Below are positions 9,921-21,742 of a stretch of 64,000 nt of DNA, piece by piece. Source of the stretch: Darksidea phi (lineage: Eukaryota; Ascomycota; Dothideomycetes; Pleosporales; Lentitheciaceae); assembly GCA_030770425.1 (NCBI GenBank), contig JASJFT010000059.1, positions 124,001 through 188,000 on the forward strand, read 5' to 3'. Both the position numbers and the translations under genes were made by a program. Within the stretch, counting starts at the first letter, position 1. Every line of letters begins with the position of its first letter. Below the pieces are notes generated by a model. It saw only the letters and a list, made by a program, of their open reading frames with translations. It was not told the DNA's origin and ran no database searches.

Positions 9921-12421
9921 GATTGCGGTTGTTCAGAAGACTGCTGCCACCTGAATTAGCTTTCATTCTCCAATATCATAATCCAATGCCAGATTTCTCT
10001 GCAGCAAACACCCGAAAGTACAGTCCACTCCATATGTGACACCCCATTTGTACGCACGAGGATCGATCGAATGCGTCCGTATCGAAATCGAAGCACTCAG
10101 CAAGGGCGCAGGCGGAGGGGTGTGGAGAGTTTGCGCGGCGCCTGCGAATGGCGAAAGGAAATTGTACTCGTCTATGCTAGATGGTGTGTGAATAAAAGCG
10201 TACCTTTTGTCGGCCTCCTGCTGCAATACGCGGTTTGTCGTGGGTGGGGTTGATCGAAAGATTATGTCGAAGTGCGAAATTCGTTTGCGTAGTGCGGAAC
10301 TTCCTCTCCTCGCTTAATTTTCCGCGCTAGATCTTCTTGGCACTGGCTCGTGCGTTCATCCTCATCGCTCCATGTGGACGTGTGCTGACCGCCGGCTTCC
10401 GGTCCTCAGGAGAGCACGGGCGGAAACATCTTTACGAACGACAGATAATTCCTTCTGGGTGATCTCTCTTCAGCATCAAGACCGCATGGGGCATGGGGTG
10501 GAGCTGTCACAACCGACCTCTATTGCGTCGACTAAATCATCTACTTCTTCACTTTTTACCGCATTGCCGCTCATCGAAAATGTTGTCAATTTGTCCAAAA
10601 ATGGAGCATATGATGGCCCTACTTCAATTTCACTTCTGCTGAGTGTTGCTACTGGTTTGACCCTTCTGATGCTTCGGCGCACGCCCTTGCTGGGACGTTA
10701 CTATCTGCCAAGGTATCATTGGTGGCCCCTCGTTGACTTTTGCTGCTACTAAGATTAGATTATTACTGTTGGCCTTGTGCTAACATATGTTTGGCCCACT
10801 CTCTGGTCTCACGAACAATATCAGGTGCGGCAATGCTTGCACCGGTGCTGCTACTTGGATGATCTGCACTACCCTCGACTCCTCACTACTTGCACAAATC
10901 CTCTCTGCCCTTGCGATGTTGATGCGTCTTGCTTCCACTGGATAGGCAGATGCGGATACTTGCATGTTGGCAACACCTCCCGGAAAGAATGAAGCGGTGG
11001 TGTGTTACGGGGACGGCACTCTGCATCCATAATGTTCACAACAAACCTAATTCTCTGAATTACAGGCCGGGATATTCGTCGATTCGTAAATCATCAGCAG
11101 ACCGAGCTCAAAATTGTCGCTACTCATTGGATTTCATAATTGCAACAGCAAACCTGATACTGATACAGTCAAAGGAACATGGCTGAAAACCCTCAAGTCG
11201 GCACGAGTTCTGTGTGTATGTAGCATTAGGATCATTGGCGTGACACTAATGCGTCCGTCCTGCGGTGTATGCGCAAGTTATCCCTGTAGCCACACGGCAA
11301 TTTGCATGAACGGCAGCGTTCATCTTCGCCACTGTCCAACATTGGTAGCGGCACCATGCAGCAGCCCGATGACTGCACTACCTCGACTTGATTTCAACCG
11401 GTTGAGTAGGACGGGTCCACATACGCTCGACGCAGTATATAGCACAACCATCCATTGCGACTTTGCGCTCCGCAGGACTACCATAACGGCACCCAAGAGA
11501 TGCACAGAAAGATGGCCGAACAATCTGCTATATGGGAGACCCGAGGTTCTGGTCACACGTGCCCACCTTCCAGGATTCTGCAGTACTTAGGCTGTGTGGC
11601 ACCGGCTGATTGTCACCATCCTTGTACGGTCCGGAGCGCCGACTCCCGCAGGACCAACCGGTACCACTGCTACACGCCCCAATCTTCCCGACACGGTTTT
11701 TGACGCTCAACTGAGCGAGATTCGGCGTTGGAGAGAGCGCTCGATTGCTTCTAAAGTCTCCACCATTTCTTTAACTCGAAGGAGAAACCAATGTTGATGC
11801 AATAATGTATTGCCGAGTAAAGTGTGGTTGTTCGCCAGGCATCCTTCATCGTTTAGTCCCCTCATCCACCGTTCCGCGCCGCCACATCGTCACACAGAAT
11901 GCGACGCAATCCTGATCCTTCTCATGTTTGCCTAGGAACCCCTCCTCTGGAGCTGGTCATCCACGCTTGCTGTTGGCTTTCACGGCAGTTCAAGGCACCT
12001 GACCAGGGTAAAGGTTCGCGTAGACGATCACTTGGAACGGATTCTTTGTACAAACATCCAGACGACGTATCACAGACGCGCTCTGCTCGCCTACAATTTA
12101 TCCCATGCAACGTCAACCACTCCAGTCGGGACTCACTCCAATCGGCCCTAACGCTGCCCAAAAGCTTGTACCCACCCAATCAAGCACAATATATGCAATA
12201 ACTATACAACGCTGTTCTCGATTCTTTCTCGTGCATCAGCCGCGACGAGGGAGACGGAGAAATACATTTTGATTGCGGGCTCTTGGCGGAGGGTTCCTGG
12301 GCAATCGGTACCGTTATTCGGTTCCTCTTAAACGCATGTAGGGTTTGTACATCCCTTTCCCATTGATGCTGTGCTCGCCGTCATCTTCCCATCGCTCTTG
12401 TTCTCCACATTCGCTATCACA
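9921..12421. other. Gene-poor interval, possible unassigned exons
   Basis: There is 2.5 kb without a recognisable gene. An open frame at 10372-10752 (+), starting from an ATG at 10486, encodes a Ser/Thr-rich head and one hydrophobic segment (ISLLLSVATGLTLLML). Further hydrophobic snatches follow in other frames (for example near 10800-10930), so a small spliced membrane-protein gene is possible, but I could not build consistent exons. The rest (11200-12340) shows only short frames without family content. Confidence 0.35.
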
Positions 12422-14202
12422 ATGTCCAACGTTCATCGTGACAACGGTGGACGATCCCCGGCACTTTCCTTATCCCGAATACTATGCATCTGGGGGACAT
12501 GGGTTGCTGCTGCTGCTACTCTGCCTCAAGCAGGTATGCATTCTACCTCATTGTTCTACATTGTTCCTTCCATATTTCAGCGCGCTGACATAAAGTCATC
12601 GTGACAGACAGCATTGCGACTGTAGGCGGTCCGACTACAGCAACATTTGGTTTGACACCCACCGCACCAAGTATGTCGGCGCTACAAAACGGTTACCCTC
12701 AAAGTACCGAATCTGACTTTGATGCGCCATCTCTAGGACTTACTGCTCTTATCCCGTCAGCACATCGAACTTCCTTCCCGCCTGGGCTCATCCCTTCAAA
12801 ACCTCGGACGTCGAGCATCATACCATCAGACGCTCCTGCATCAGAAGCGGAGCCTTCGTCATTACCTCCACAGATAATAACGTCAGCACCGGTACATACC
12901 GGTCTGATTCCATCTAAACCCGTCACATCATCCGCACCACGGCCCACACCCTCTGATGCGACGCTCATATCACCCTCTTCGGCCGTAGATCCTCTTCTAC
13001 CATCAGGCGGGTCACAGGTTAGCGGCGTTCCTAATGCAAGCACCTCATCCGTCATGCCAACCAAGGCATCGACAGATGAAGGCCTGCGACCAGTTCCTGG
13101 ACCCACGACGAACCCTGGCAACCCCGATGGCCATCACGAAATCTCGGAACCGAATTTCACCAACACTTCACCGTGTAAGGGATGCTCACCCATCATCGAG
13201 ATTACGGCTACCGGATGGGATGACTCTTGGTCTCACCCGGTCGCCCAACCACAAGAGACCCCAGAGCACTCACCTGTAGCAACTATTACAGCTGGACCGT
13301 CCAACATCCTCATCACCCCCGCGCCCATAGGGACCGACTTTGTCATTGGCGATTCGACGACAGTAAAACCAGGTCAGACCATCATAGTAGATAACACACC
13401 TATTGTGATCCAGACATCCGCCGGTCACCCCCAAGTCATCGTCGGCGGTACACAAACCATCCCACTCAGACCCGCACCAGCCAATGCTCCTCCGGCGGCC
13501 CAAATCACGAACCCTCCCGCGGTTCTCCTCCCCATCACCATCGGCTCTCAGACTTTTACGCCTATCGCCAACGCCGCCTCGAACGGCAACTCCAACTCTA
13601 ACCCCAGCTCCAGTCCTGACGTTCCGGCGCTATATGTAGTAGATGGGCAAACTCTCCTCCCCGGTGGCGCTGCAATAACCATCTCCGGCACAACCTTTTC
13701 CCTCAACCCCTCCGCGACCGTCCTACAAATGAACGACCAGTACACTACCATAACGCCCACACAAGCCGTCGTCTATACCACGACTAGCACTCCCGCCTTA
13801 ACCCTTGGGGACAAAGTCATCACAATGAATCGTGCGGGGTACTACGTTATTACTCAAGGCGTCACTCTTATCCCTGGCGGGTCACCTGTGACTTACTCCG
13901 GCACTGTGATAAGTCTTGTCCCAGAGGGAACAGCGGCAGTGATCCAAGGCAGCACGAGCTTCTTGCAGCCGATGAGTACGATCGTGACAACCACAAAAAC
14001 CGGAGCGTTGGGAGCGAGCGGTGGAGCAAGTGGAGGTGGAGACGCAGACGGAAAAGCGATCACGAGTGGTGGCGCGGGGAGTTTGCCGTATCCGTCTGCA
14101 AATGCGGCAAACGTGGGGCTCGGGAATGTTGGCGTTGGTGGTATTGAGGGGCTCTATGCGTTGTTTGTGTTGGTGGTGGGATGGGCAGCGGTTTGGCTAT
14201 GA
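12422..14202 (+). CDS. Ser/Thr/Pro-rich cell-wall protein, probably GPI-anchored
   Basis: Exons are 12422..12533 and 12608..14202, giving 568 aa. The 74-bp phase-1 intron has a GTATGC donor and a GACAG acceptor. The N-terminus has a hydrophobic signal segment (ILCIWGTWVAAAATLPQA, after ~19 polar residues). A long Ser/Thr/Pro-rich stretch with a repeated LIPSKP motif follows. The C-terminal half carries imperfect beta-type repeats around VVDGQTLLPGGAAITISGT and ITQGVTLIPGGSPVTYSGT, each followed by a Ser/Thr segment, then a Gly/Ser linker. The last ~18 residues are hydrophobic with no charged tail (LYALFVLVVGWAAVWL), the pattern of a GPI-attachment signal. Such proteins are common on Pezizomycotina cell surfaces, mostly of unknown role. 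The omega site was not determined. Confidence 0.8.
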
Positions 14203-15969
14203 GGATCGGGCGGAAAGGTCCTACAATATGTTGATGATCTACATGTATTATGAGGATATACCCATTTGTTATACTAGGGATTAGGCGTTATTGGAGGAGG
14301 TGGAGTTTGGAAATTGGGAGTGGCACTGGTCATATCCAACAGTCTATGAGTAGCTCTGAAAGCCTCGGCTCAGAGAATATAATAAGAGGAACTTGCAGGC
14401 CGCTATCTTATTGCGAAATCTTGGGAGATTCATCTATATATATTTCTTTGGAGATGTACGGTGGGAGTCTCTTTTGTAAGGTCGGCGCGACAGACAGTAG
14501 GAGTTTGTACACAGCAGAGGTGCTATGCCCACACCTTATACACGATAATGGAGCTCTAGAGCTGTACACAGTTCTTTGAGAGTTGGTATATCGGAAAGTC
14601 GATGTGCTTCCGTGTCCGCATGATCCCACGGGCCACTTCGGCCTCCCCGATAGGGTGTGAGTTATGGTGATACAACCTTGGGGAGCCGATGCACGGGTTG
14701 TTAGTGTTGCTGCGCACAGACAGAGTTTGTATTGGAACGCCATACCCTGCTCACCATCAGCACCTTCCGTTCATCTCGTCATCATTATACTCAGTGCCGC
14801 ACTCCGCGTTATGGTTCTCTCTGTCCATATCTATGGCTGCGCAAGCTAATCCTGCCGCTGCCGAGAATAAACGGCTACTCGAAACTGGCCCTCCAGACGG
14901 TCGCCAGATCTCTTGGAAAGCAGACAACTTGTGTTACTACCAACAGAGAGTCCAGAGCTAACCTGCTTCAAGATGCTGAGATGATTTGGAAGTTTCGATG
15001 TCATGCTAAAAACATATTTGATTGGGGTCGTACGGAGCGACTAAAGGGAATCCACGACGCCATGGATTTCTCTTAGAGGCCAGCCAGTCCCAGTCATCCA
15101 AGCGACCACTGCACGTAGGCGTCTCATTCCGCTCCAGCCTACCACGCGAGAGGTTCCATCCCAGAACGCCCCGCTAAAGACGTACGTAGATCCAAAAACT
15201 CAAAGGACTTATTACGTCGACGAGGCTAGTTCTCTTTAGGTGAATCCTTCCTAATAGCAGTATAGCAATTTTGATTAATAATTGTCACGCTTGGTCATGG
15301 CCTCTGCGTGAATATGCAGTGGGAGCAGATATAGAGTACCTTGGACAGAATTAATTGTGTAATCTCATAGTGTCCCACATTCGCAATACATGATGTCTTC
15401 ATTCGTGATGCGACACCTAAACACGAAGGCACCGTAATACTGCTAGCAAATCCGGAACTTGAAGAGGATACAGAAGCTTCGGCGGATGAATGGGTGTCAC
15501 TGTGCGGTTTCCTTTCGGTGCAACGTGGATCTGAGGGACTGGCCAACCCTTGATTTCGCCTTCTGGGTCAGGTAGGCTACGAGCTTGGTGACTGGATGTG
15601 GATCGCCGTCGTCTGATCAGTCGCCATGCAACAGTGTGGGACTGAATAGTAAGAGCTAGACCTCAAGGTCTGGCTGCCTGCTCTTTGAAACAACCTTTGC
15701 TGGTGAGCGATTTTCCGTTCGCCAGTGCTTACCCTTCGTTGTGCCAGGTGCACGCTTGGCTGGCATGCAGATGCGCTTATCGCGTCAGTCCTCATGCCGA
15801 CTGTGGCTGTTTTGCTCAAAACCATAACACTATTGCCATTCTACCTACATACTCGTCATTTCATTCCTATAGCTACCTTGCCCTCCATGCCCAACAAAAC
15901 CGCCGAGCTATTACGAGGTATGCTGTGTTCATGGTTCTCCAAGTTCACCCGCTACGGTCCCACGCCTCC
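14203..15969. other. Gene-poor intergenic region
   Basis: Between the wall-protein gene and the zinc-cluster gene, which converge. Short open frames occur on both strands (14250-15076 +, 15295-15825 -) but show no family features, splice-consistent extension or codon pattern that I trust. Confidence 0.45.
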
Positions 15970-18483
15970 TTAATATAGTTTGTCCATAGAGACATCTCGG
16001 CCTGGCGAAAAATATCCGGCTTCAAGAATAGCCTCGCGATAATATTGGCGGCCCTCGACGAACAATTGAATGATCGGAGAAAAATCCAATCTATCTAGCG
16101 TTTTCAGGTCATTCACAGAAGAGTAAATTTTCTCGCACCAGGTCAAAAAATCTCTAAAGATCCGGACACTCAACATGAGGATGTGAATGAGCATCAAGTC
16201 CGGGCTTGGACCAGCAAGATTAGAGTCATCAGAAGCCTCGGAGTCCAGGAATCGAAAGCAGGCCATGACCGCGCAGGACACGGTTTGTCGGAATATGGGC
16301 CGAACATCGCCGTCCGAAGAGAATCCCTCGGGGAGTATGATTGACAAAGCCGCATGTAACCAGTCACTCTCAATTTTGTGTGTGCTGTTGTGAAGGCAGC
16401 AGAAGAATGTCTCGTAGGTGTGATTGAAAAGGCTTAACAAGCCTTCCGGAAAAGAGACCCAGCAACAGCAATTAGGGATAGCGCCGGGGTTCTGGAGCTC
16501 ATTATGACCTGCATCAAACGTGTGGCTCGGTCTCATAAAAATCCCGATACAACGACTGTCCATACGGTAACGGGGCAGGAGACATGAAGAGCCCGTTGGA
16601 ATGTAGTTAAGGAACAATGTTTGTACGAAAACGTCACGCGACCGCCGAAACATCTCCTCTGGGGCCAGATTTAGGTCGATCCTTCGAGTAAGAAGAAGCC
16701 GGAGTCGGCCTTCTAGGATGTTTACTAGAGCTTCGACTGCAGATAGATCTACAGTGTTAAGTTCTTTCAGATGTACAACATCTTCGTAGAATAGGATAGT
16801 AGAGAATAGGGCCCCGCTTCCATCCTTTTCGTAGTCGAGCGAGTCTAGACGTGCAAGTTGTTGTCGGATGAGGAGTTGATGGCAAGATTCAAGGACCCCC
16901 AGTTCTTCCCGAAAATTTGGCATCAAACGGAGAATGACTGTTTTCCAACGGGGTATACTTTGACTATAGGCATAGAAAAGCATCGGCCAGTCAGAGTAAT
17001 CACCTATCTCGATGAATCGCCTGAGTCTTCGCGGCTCGACCACGTCTAGAAGCTGACATATGTCGCAGGAAAAGCGCAAAAATCTATCTTTGAGGACCTG
17101 GAACCCGGGACCTAAGTAGGAACCTTGGATGCGAGTGTATCCATCTTTGAATGGACATATGTCGCTCAACTTCAATGTTGGTACGCAGAGTTCCTTCCCG
17201 AGGATCCTCGATTCTTCGGTACGAGCCCAGAAAGTTACGCAGCGACCGCATGGCCGCTCGCCCGAACACTAGTAAGAAAATTAGCATGCTTCTTGACGAA
17301 ATACTTATTAGCCCTAGCAGAGCTGTACCTTTTTTTTCATAAGGCGACAGAGCAGACAAGCTCCGCCTGTATTTTCGACAACCTTTTTGTTCTTCTTCTG
17401 CTCTTCGGTACGAGGACGCTTCCTGGATGGTCTTCGGTTGCCACAGATAAAGTCTATAACCTTCAGGGAACCTTCGGGTACTCCTGTCTGCTTGGATAGC
17501 TGACGACACTCCACGGAAAGCTGTTGTTCTGCAACATGGCGCGACTTCCGCTTTCGTGTCGGAGTCTGAGATTTGCCATGAGTAGAGTTTGGGCTTCGAC
17601 TTTGGTGTCGGGTCTGCGTTATGGTGTTGTTCATTGTTGGACATGCGGATGCACTATTCGACCCAAGATGCGTAAGCGCCTCACAACCATCAGGAGGTCC
17701 CAGGGGAGTTGGTGAACTCCAAATGGGAAGCTGATGCGTATGACTTTGTATCAAGGAACCTTGCGTAATATTGGCGGGAACATTGGCGAATGCTGAAGTT
17801 GAAGAAGCAGTAATGGGCGTATCGAAGGTTCCTCTAGGCTCATAAACGGATGTATGCATGGGCACGAGAAAACCAGTTCGGACATTCATTGGGAATTGGG
17901 TGCTATATTGCTATATAGCGATAGAGTTAGAAAGTGGGTGAAGAAATTTGTATGGAGAACTTACAAAGTCCGATCTAGGATAGCCTGTCGCGACCATTGA
18001 ATCTTGGTCGTCAAGGAAAGATGTGAATGGGTCGCGGCTCTCTTGACTCGTAGAGATTGGATATGAACTGCTATTTGATCTCGCAATCTCACTGGATACA
18101 GGGTCGACAATCGGACATGGATCACTATAGCCTTGAACCGGGAGATTGGCCTGCTCTGCCATGTCAGAAAGGATGGGATACCCAGCCATAGGCTCTAGAA
18201 CAATGCCCTGTGATGATGGTCGCCAATTGGGATCGATAGGTGGCGCTTCCATGTTGATTGGGTAATATAATTCCATAGCGGAATCTGTCTCCGAAGGATG
18301 TCCATATATTCCTTGAGGCTGTGGGGCTAGCGGGAGATGATATGAATTTGAGAATTCTGTCGTATACAACTGGTCTCTTGGTAGATCTACTAGCTCGGTC
18401 GGATCGGTAACCAATGAGTCGAGGTTGACAGTTTCGAGAAATGCGTCAAACTCGCCAGCGCCATCCGATAGGGCGTTCGCCAT
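15970..18483 (-). CDS. Zn(II)2Cys6 transcription factor with internal zinc cluster
   Basis: Exons are complement(17965..18483), complement(17329..17910) and complement(15970..17268), giving 799 aa. Introns of 54 bp (GTAAGT donor) and 60 bp (GTACAG donor, TACTAG acceptor) are both phase 0. The start is an ATG in strong context (CCCCATGGCG). The zinc cluster is unusually far from the N-terminus: Cys358, 361, 368, 374, 377 and 395, in ACLLCRLMKKK / CSGERPCGRC, with a 17-residue final spacer. The second intron splits it exactly between the second and third Cys codons. A basic Arg/Lys stretch precedes the cluster, and acidic/Ser-rich sequence fills residues 1-170. The C-terminal ~400 residues are helical without a recognised fungal regulatory domain. 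The target is unknown. Confidence 0.85.
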
Positions 18484-20176
18484 GGGGACAAGCGACTGAG
18501 GAATACACGGAACTAATAAATACCAGTGAGGGCAACAAGATATGGATAATGTGTGGTATTGCGAATGAATAGACAGGACTTGAGTACTTAAGGGAAATTG
18601 TATGGACACGCATGGTGGACGGCGAATACTTATGTGCAGATAGAACGAGGCAGCAAGCGTCGTGACTGGGCAAATGTCTCGCCCCAGGCTAGTCCTTCCG
18701 ACGCCCCAAAGCAGATTAGTCGTTCCAGTAATGAAGCACACGTCGACGCCAGCACATGCCTCAGCCTCTCAGACGTGTTGTATAGGCGAATCTCCACCTT
18801 GGCAGTGCAGTGCAGGTGCTTCCGACTCCGGATGAGGACTAGCGCACACCAGGCATTTCACTTCCGACTACCCCAGTCTGGGAAGGCGTGAATTTGAGAT
18901 TAGCCAACATGTGATGAGACTCACTCCAAGGTTCCAACGTTGCTTCCGACTCCTAAAGTAGGTTAGCTGTATCGCCTACTAGGAGCCACCGCCTTCCGCA
19001 AGCTGTTTTGAGATGTCGGAAGCTGCCACCAGATCTTCGGACGAGAGCACACTGCGTCAGGTGGCACGCTCTATGGTGAATATTAGGAGAGCGAGAATGC
19101 AAACGAGGGTGGAGCCCACATCTACGAGAGATAGTATTTGCCACCCAAAACAAGCGCACTAAATCTCTCACATTGTGTCTCGCTCTGCAACGACTTTAAT
19201 CGTGCCACTGCCCACCTCCTTCCAGAATCCCATAGGGTCCTAAAATGTGGCCCAAATCCGATATCATCGCCCTCCTTCAACTCCTCACGATGGTAGTGAT
19301 TGCTACCATGCATGGCGCATGGTGTTTAATAACCCGTGGAGGTGAGCCACCATCCTTCTTGATGATTTGTACTAGTTAACTAACTTTGTGTAGTGAACAC
19401 ACCTCGGCGGCCTAGGTTCCAAATCTCTGAATCCCACCAGGTGCAAGACCTTGAGTGAGCTACAACTCGTTCGAGGGAACGGTCATAGTCCACATAATCT
19501 TCGCAAAAGCATTTTCGTTCCTAGCGGTGTCAAAGCGCTGGTCGGTGGTCATGGTGTGCAAAGGATCGATCGAGTACGAGCGTCGCGGAGCATATGTCCT
19601 GCTGTTGAGATTCCTGTTGGTGATGTATGCGTTAGTGATGGCCAACGGTGGTAGTGGTAGGGGAGAATGGAGATAGAGTAAACCTAGACCCACGATTCAG
19701 GATAATTCGTTGCTTGACAAAGTGAGGCCGCACCGATAAGGAGCCATGGCATACACTGATCTAGCCTACGGAGAACGGAACACCAGTCTACGAAAAGGGT
19801 ACCGAACTTTGCTGTCAAAAACTAGTTGATGAATATATTCAATGCCAATACCATTATACAGATAATCCATCTTTTCAATAACACATGGACTTGAGCAAGA
19901 CACATGAGAAATACATAAAAAATGCCATGATACCACAACAAGTAAGCCATCAAAACACCATAGCGGCCGAAGTCCATCTGTATCGACGGGTACCCAGCCG
20001 TAGATAAATGTCCACCCTTCGCCGCTGATATGCCTAGAACGCCTGACAATGCTAGAATCCGCATACACTCTGCTCCCAGACCAAAGTTGGGACTGAAGTT
20101 TATAAATGCAAAACGCCTCAAACGCCTTCCCACCCTCTTGATGCTCCCTTCAGCTTCGTCCTTCAAGCCTAGGCTA
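18484..20176. other. Upstream region of the zinc-cluster gene and 3' region of SGF11
   Basis: About 1.7 kb without a supported gene. Only short open frames are present. It presumably contains the promoter of the zinc-cluster gene (18484 rightward) and the 3' UTR of SGF11. Confidence 0.45.
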
Positions 20177-21488
20177 TCACGACGACTCTTGTGCCACTGC
20201 GCTCCCCGGCGCCGGCGGACTGCCCGCCTTGCCCAAACTCAGCTTGACCTTCTTCGCCTTCGGCGCGCTCTCGGGATCAATTGGATCGCCTTCGCGGTCG
20301 CGCTTGCCTTCCGGCTTTTCTGTGCTTTCGCTAGCCCTCCTGTCCACACTTACCGTTTTGATTTTGACCTTCAGACCACCGCCTGCTCCACCATCCTTGC
20401 CCGACTTCTCCCGATCCGCCTTCTTGACATAAGAGCTCTTCTTCTTTTTCTTCTTCTCCGGCGTGTCGATGCCGTCTTCGTCATCGTCGTCGCCATTGCC
20501 GAGCTTTTTGACGGGACTGACTCCTTTGCCTTTGCCCTTGGAGGATATGGTAATGTTATCCTGTGACCCTGGCGCTGGTGTGCCCATCCTCGAGCCTAAC
20601 GGTGTGTTCCCTACCCCGGACCCCGCCCCATTTCCCGCAAGTTTCGCCATCGCATTCCGTGAGCTCTGCCTCCCACTAATGCCTAAACACTTTTCCAAAT
20701 GCTGCGCAAACCGCGTAATAAGCAAACTTCTTTTGCAGTTGGGACACGTATGCCAGGGAATATAACTCGCTGGCTTTCCTCCAGTATTGAGCTTGATTTC
20801 CTTCCCGTTATTATCCCCTCCACCCGCCATATCTGTGTCCTGTGATCCCGGCGTACCCACACTCTCTTTCTCCGCATTCTTCTGCTGCTGCTTCATTAGC
20901 TCCCTCTCCTTCTTGCTTTTAGCCATATCTGTCGGGAAGGGATTCCCATAAACATCATGCCCTGGTCTCTGTACCCACGGATACAGCATACAGTATTCCC
21001 TCGTCAGATCGGGATTCTGCATACCCTTGCCCATGATGGGGTGCATGAGCCGCGGTAGCTTGCAATGTGGACATATGATATCGGGCGTGGTCTTGAGCGG
21101 ATTGCCTTTCAGGAAGACCCGCCCGTTTTCGTATTTTGCGGCAGTGGTATCGGCGATGGGCACGGAGGGCTGGCTACTCGGGGCGTTGTTCTTTTGCGGT
21201 TCGACGGTTGAGAGGGCGAGGCTCTCGGCTTGCGTGGCGGCAGATTGCATGCGGAGCAGCTTTTCTGAGCGATGACATGATTGCGCGGTATTATATATGA
21301 TGTTTTGTACACAGTCTTCGAGAATATCTTTTGTCTGTCCGTCCGAACATGTCTAGTCAGCAATTGCGTGACACCCTCAAACCTTGAGGGGAGTTGTTGG
21401 TGAGGCTTACCAGGTCCGCCAGCACACCGGGCGATAGCTTGACCGCCGCACCCTCGTTGTGGGTGTCCGCCGGCCGGTCCTCAGACAT
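20177..21488 (-). CDS. SGF11: SAGA-associated factor 11 (histone H2B deubiquitination module)
   Basis: Exons are complement(21411..21488) and complement(20177..21334), giving 411 aa. The 76-bp phase-0 intron (GTAAGC donor, GGACAG acceptor) falls directly before TKDILEDCVQNIIY, the Sgf11 N-terminal helix that docks on Sus1/Sgf73 in the SAGA DUB module. The Sgf11-type zinc finger follows at about residues 195-215: CPNCKRSLLITRFAQHLEKC, with the basic GISGRQSSRNA tail that in yeast contacts the nucleosome acidic patch. An extra CPHCKLPRLMHPI segment lies around residue 85. The rest is a long lysine-rich disordered tail. The protein is far longer than yeast Sgf11 (~100 aa); such extension is my impression of filamentous-fungal orthologues. 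POP1 lies 254 bp upstream on the same strand. Confidence 0.88.
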
Positions 21489-21742
21489 GCTGCTGGGCCG
21501 CGGCGAGGGTTTCTTGTGTGCGCTATCCTAGGATATTGCGAGTGTTGAAGAGGACATGAGACAGGTTGGGGGATGTGAGACGCGGAGATAAACTTAGGAC
21601 CCGGGGTAGCGCCACGCGAGCAAGCCACAACTCGTGTAAGGCTGACTAACAGCTGGTGACTCCGGACGTCGAATGCGCATTCGAGGTACAACATCTACAT
21701 GTAGGAAGCTCTTGTAACCCTACTTGGTTGGTATCTATGGTA

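Noticed and set aside
12699..13121. 140-codon minus-strand frame inside the wall-protein gene
   Set aside because: It is a low-complexity shadow of the Ser/Pro-rich plus-strand coding sequence.
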